A stretch of DNA of 64,000 bases from Amyloporia xantha. Taxonomy: Eukaryota > Basidiomycota > Agaricomycetes > Polyporales > Adustoporiaceae. Shown in pieces: positions 59,893-64,000 of the stretch (positions within the stretch are counted from its first letter, which is position 1; the number at the start of each line of letters is the position of its first letter). The notes under the pieces are model-generated. The model worked only from the letters and a program-made list of their open reading frames with translations, did no database searches and was not told where the DNA came from. The position numbers and the translations under genes were made by a program. The stretch covers positions 248,001-312,000 of the forward strand of contig JAYKKR010000021.1 of assembly GCA_036971615.1 (NCBI GenBank), given 5' to 3'.

Positions 59893-60230
59893 CTTGCGCT
59901 CGCGGGCGTAATGGTGGGCGGGTGAGGACTTGAGGAGGTCTAGAAAGAAGGACGGGTGAGATGTGAGTGGTGGTGGTAGTGGAAGAGGAGGAGGAGGAAG
60001 GAAGGAAGGAGGACGACGGCGAGTAACAGACGCGGGGAGGGGGCGCGTCGTTGACGCGATCAGGAATTTGTGTTAATGTTATTTTTCCATTACATACCAA
60101 ATTCTGATCGGTGGTCGGGAGATGCCGAGTGCATCGCTAACCAGGCAGAGGAGGCCATCGCCGCACGCGCGCACTAAAGTTCAATCACGAAGGTGCCCAA
60201 GATCAGGGGGAACGGTGTGGTAAGACCTTG
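59893..60230. promoter_or_regulatory. Divergent promoter of the CSL gene, with GGA-rich tract
   Basis: It includes a purine-rich microsatellite-like run (GAGGAGGAGGAAGGAAGGAAGGA at about 59980-60012, shortened here by description) that is CT-rich on the CSL coding strand, as in other leaders of this window. Confidence 0.45.
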
Positions 60231-61028
60231 ATCCCTATATCCAAGATGCACATCAGCCTGCTGAGCTCGTCGTCCAAGTCTACAATGACCACCCACGTAG
60301 CGTTTCACAACAATCTCGCCGAGGTGAGACCCTACCCCGAGACGGTCTTAGAGAGGCAATTTAAAAATATATCCCGGCACTTGTCCGAGACGCTGTCGGA
60401 CAATGAGTTGAGCAGCCTGACAGAGTGAGTGTCTAGATTCCGGCTACTTCATCATTCCCTTCTTATATGTGGCCTTCGGCAGTCCAGATCTGTAATCACG
60501 CAGCTGGAGACCGTGACTCTCCCCGTAACTGACTTCAACTTCCGACAACGACAATTCATCTTTGGAAACCGTGCTTCCCGGAACCTTGTGCCAACGTATC
60601 AATCAGGTCTGTCGTCCCGCGACGATTCCATCTGTCCCTTCTCCTACTCAATCTCAGCCTTTCCATCAGCAGCTCAATCACCGGTACTGCCTACTCACGG
60701 CCCCCTTGACAGATTCGGCACTCCATATCTTTCGGTACGGTTCTTTCCGCCTCCACCAATGGCCCAAGGACGTTACTCTCCAGAAGACTGCCTCCGCTCC
60801 GAGCTTTCAGCTCATAGCCCCGATTGGCCCCTCAAGCCTGCACCTGTGGTGTTCGAAGTTAGTCCGTTGACGTTATCATGTCGGCGGACTTTCTTCTTCT
60901 ACTTGACGCATCTTGATCTGGAACGCTCCACGGATCTCCAATATGCAAACTCATTGCATACGGGGGTCGCAACAGGACATCAAACCCGGGCTGTCCCCGG
61001 ATTTCGTATTGCATATGCCAGCCACTGA
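60228..61028 (+). CDS. Possible multi-exon hypothetical gene
   Basis: An open frame with MHISLLSSSSKSTMTTHVAF and VRPYPETVLERQFKNISRHL up to a donor at 60425. It can join, through a TCCAG acceptor, to SVITQLETVTLPVTDFNFRQ and NRASRNLVPTYQS. After a further short intron comes PLDRFGTPYLS and continuing sequence to a stop near 61028. The first two exons look protein-like, the rest is poor. No family recognised; it may be a decaying gene. Confidence 0.35.
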
Positions 61029-61325
61029 TGCCCATCGACATTGTTGTTTAGCCGCATGTTACATCGTGTTCGCCGTTCGGCGTACAAAATAATGTCATAA
61101 CGCTGACGGCACATGCGTCAGAGTATGCAGTGCGCTGCCATGGTGCAGTTGCCGTCAATGCCACGATTGCTGCAGCCTCCGAGCACGCATCCGCTTCATC
61201 CCTTCAAGCGTGTGGAAGTAGCTTGTCACGGTCACTTGTGCCCTGCCTGATCGACGACTTCTTATTACTTATTCAGTCGCGACAGATCCGTCCTCTAGGA
61301 ACCGTGCAGAATCCTCTGTCGTCAC

Positions 61326-61960
61326 ATGTGCTCCGACCAACCAGGGAGCAACCCTGTCTCTTGGGCTCCTCGTTTCCTTCGTTTTTCCGCATTCGATGCA
61401 TGGCTCTTCCTTGATGTTCCCCGCAGAAGCACCCGACACTTCCAAGAGCAAGGGAGAGACATCGCGGAGGGGGCCGGGTGGCCGCCCGAGAACCTGTACG
61501 GCATCGGTATCTTTGACCCATATGGCACTTGGTCCTTCGGTCTGCCGGTATTTTACATATCACATCCCTCGTTGCTCTCCGCAGTTCATCGGTGAGTAAG
61601 CTGATTTCAGCGCAATTGTCACCACCGTGTCTCCCAGCGCGCCGCCCCATAGACATACGCCCAGTGCCGCTCTCTTGTCGTCGACCGCCGCATCTATGGT
61701 ATACTCACTGGATGCCGGACAATCAGTGCCTCAAACGTGACATGCTGATCTAGCAGGGCAATCTCACTGTGCTCGGTCCTGGGGCTTCCCTCATTCAATC
61801 CGTCCTCGAGACCTTGTTCCTCCGACTCGGTGTTCAGATCAGCCTCCTCGATCTTGGCAGCTGGTCAGGCGGAGTTAAGGTCGAGGATATGTACCCCCCG
61901 AGTCTGACCCTCAGTCTCTGGTTGTATCGTGGGTGCACCAGGCCATACTTCTAGTGCGGT
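61326..61960 (+). other. Possible coding remnant
   Basis: Protein-like stretches occur here: FDAWLFLDVPRRSTRHFQEQ and LYGIGIFDPYGTWSFGLPVF (up to a GTGAGT at about 61591), then NLTVLGPGASLIQSVLETLF after a TAGCAG acceptor near 61757. They may be exons of one gene, but I could not build a continuous frame or name a family. Confidence 0.3.
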
Positions 61961-64000
61961 GCCTGGGGAAGACAGACCCGATATGTCTACTTTCTCGTGC
62001 CGCTTGTGGTTGGGTGACATTACTTGCAGGACTCGGAGACCAGAGGAGGAGTATCATTGAGCGTACGGCATCGTGCATATGGTCTTGCAGGATGCTGACA
62101 CCCGTATCTCTCCAATGGGAGGCTGTCGCACAGCTTCGTTCGTGGCGCTTCCTATCGTCAAACGTTCACTGGGCCGTTCGACTCGCCGCACCATGCGTCG
62201 GCCTGGACCTCAACATAGTCGAAGCGGAGAGATATGATGCTACTCGTGTGGACGTGGGTGTGTCGACGGTGCCCGGTAGGAGTGAAGATACTGCACGTAC
62301 GGCAGATCCTGCCTACTCACTTTCTGATTTCCAATACACTCACTCGCCGATGAGGACGCTAGTCTATACTCATCCTTCGAGCACTCGACAATCGACACGG
62401 TTCATGTCTGGCAATCCCGGACCCGGTGGCGATACCTGTGCTTCTGGGTCGGTGGTTTGGCTTCGCAATACAGTCCATGGCGAATTATGTCCGCGAATAT
62501 TGCCTTGCAATTGTGCAATCGTGATTCTATCGATATACGACGTGGCTGGATTGAGCTCACAGGATTGGTCGCTCGCCCGCCTGACACATTCTGTATGCAG
62601 GGCGTGATAATCACAAAAAGTGATCAGAATGGCAAGTACACCCACTCGATGTAGCAGTTTGCAGCTTCGTATTACACATACATACACATCTGCTTCCGCG
62701 AATCTTTCCTTCCATGGTGCGCGGGGTTCTATCAGATATCCCATATAAGTACCGTTACAAGGTTGGGTCAACGTTCACGCCGCGTGACGGGCCGCGAGCT
62801 TGTTGCATCGTGCTGAGCTTGATGCACCCGATAACCTGGATCCAGATTATTGGTCCATGACGATGCAGCGCAAAGCTTGATAAACTCGAAATGAAAAGGG
62901 TGACCGGCGAGTGTCAGCTCCCAGAGTGCCAACCAGTCACGACCCTTGATTAAGTCCTGCCAGGAACCAGAGAACAGATCCCCAAAGCGGAGTGTCAGGT
63001 ACAGACATTTCAACTGCACAGAGGCTTTATTTATGTAATCAACAAGTGCTCAATGCACATCTCAGCGAGGCCATCGTTCCAGGGTGTCCTGGTCCCGATG
63101 GCTCGATCTTATTCCAATTAAAAATTCCCTCCTTCCAATCCAACCGCGACATCTTATGCAAATATGCCCCAGATGCGCGTATGAGCGGCATCATGGGTGG
63201 CATGCCCGACTGATGTACACTGCCTTATGCTTCATGACGGAATGTCGTGTTCATCACGACCACTGACGACACGACGGCCTCGTACTCTCGTACCGCATCA
63301 CGCTCGCGAAACCATCGCTGCGCTCAGGGCGCCGCGCGCTCCGAGGCCATCGCAGATGAGGCCACCCGGTCGATTATCCCGCTGCATCTAGTATTGGCAT
63401 TGCCGACTTGGATGTGGTTCGTCTGATTTTGCCGCAAGCAGCGGGTGCCTCGGAGGCTCGCACTGGCATGTCCCATCAGCAGAGCTTGGATACGTCGGAC
63501 TGATGTACCAATATAGACACCCGCCTATATATGCCAAGATGTCATGGCCCGTCGCATATTTTTGTCTGGCACAAGTGTCATTTAGAAGAGACCGTGGGGC
63601 TGTGCCGCCGGTATCCAAATTTGACCACCGAAGCCGCTCCCTTTGGACGATCAGATTAAGAAGGACACACTTCTAAGTAGCATATCGAGTGACAGACATG
63701 AGGTGAAGTCGTTTCGTCTTTACCAGTATAACCATCCCGACATACATAGCTGTAGGACCATGCGGAGGACCCACCACATGATTCCAGTGCTCAAATTCGC
63801 TACACGCATGGCGGTCGTCGGTGTCATCTGCCTGATCGCGCGCAGCGGCGGATGTGACGTGGAAATTACCACCGAGCAGGCAAAAGGTCTTCTTCAAAAA
63901 GGCGAGTTTCAAATTGTAACGGTGCCAAATGGCTCCAAAGCCAGAGAATGATTATCATGCCCTAGAACAGTTTCATCCGGATTTATCTCTGATATTTAGA
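61961..64000. other. 2 kb without a supported gene
   Basis: Several ORFs of 60-220 codons occur on both strands, none with recognisable domains or convincing splice structure. On the minus strand 62768-63019 encodes FGDLFSGSWQDLIKGRDWLA and similar, which may be a remnant. Confidence 0.35.

Noticed and set aside
63643..63951. 102-codon ORF near the right edge
   Set aside because: Hydrophobic patch only, no homology recognised, weak start context.

Overview
The window is nuclear DNA of a filamentous basidiomycete, most likely a wood-decaying Agaricomycete. The genes are densely packed on both strands and broken by many 50-90 nt GT-AG introns. The content also fits: a subfamily-C-like GH45 endoglucanase, NAD formate dehydrogenase, caleosin, and Rvs161/Hob3, RACK1, GCN5, ESA1 and CSL orthologues. 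Exon structures were read by hand from splice signals and protein-family continuity, so outer coordinates are firmer than individual junctions.

Layout. 0-13.5 kb: the end of an RG/RS-rich protein, Rvs161/Hob3 (-), a large disordered protein (+), a LITAF/BRI3-like membrane protein (-), PRMT1 (+) and an F-box protein with a hydrophobic tail (+). 13.5-19.8 kb is a transposon nest. It holds a GC-rich tract, a decayed fragment of glucosamine-6-phosphate deaminase split by a 1455 bp non-autonomous hAT element (8 bp target duplication), a Helitron-type 3' terminus, and a 611 bp Mutator-like MITE. The MITE has perfect 59 bp inverted repeats and a 9 bp target duplication, and it interrupts a caleosin gene. 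20.2-31.1 kb: SDR (+), RACK1 (-) with the U24 C/D snoRNA in an intron, a second U24 copy outside it on the + strand, nucleoside hydrolase (+), FHS-family sugar transporter (-), an uncharacterised acidic protein (+) and a bZIP factor (-). 31.9-45.8 kb: a secreted Gly/Ser/Asp/Asn-rich repeat protein (+), O-methyltransferase (-), formate dehydrogenase (-), EXS/ERD1-like protein (-) and GCN5 (-). 46.2-60 kb: GH45 endoglucanase with a GPI-like tail (+), DUF952 protein (+), secretory-pathway cyclophilin with a possible alternative membrane-anchor exon (-), Dbp7/DDX31 helicase (+), ESA1-type MYST acetyltransferase (+), a small membrane protein (-) and a CSL (Su(H)/LAG-1) factor (-). 60.2-64 kb has only weakly supported coding remnants.

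Most genes are single-copy housekeeping functions that do not form one pathway. Chromatin and transcription regulators are frequent (PRMT1, bZIP, GCN5, ESA1, CSL), but nothing in the sequence shows that they are co-regulated. The most notable observations are the duplicated U24 snoRNA, the stack of recent transposons that broke two genes (one carrying a pol III-like unit, another carrying exon-like foreign sequence), and the alternative terminal exon of the cyclophilin.
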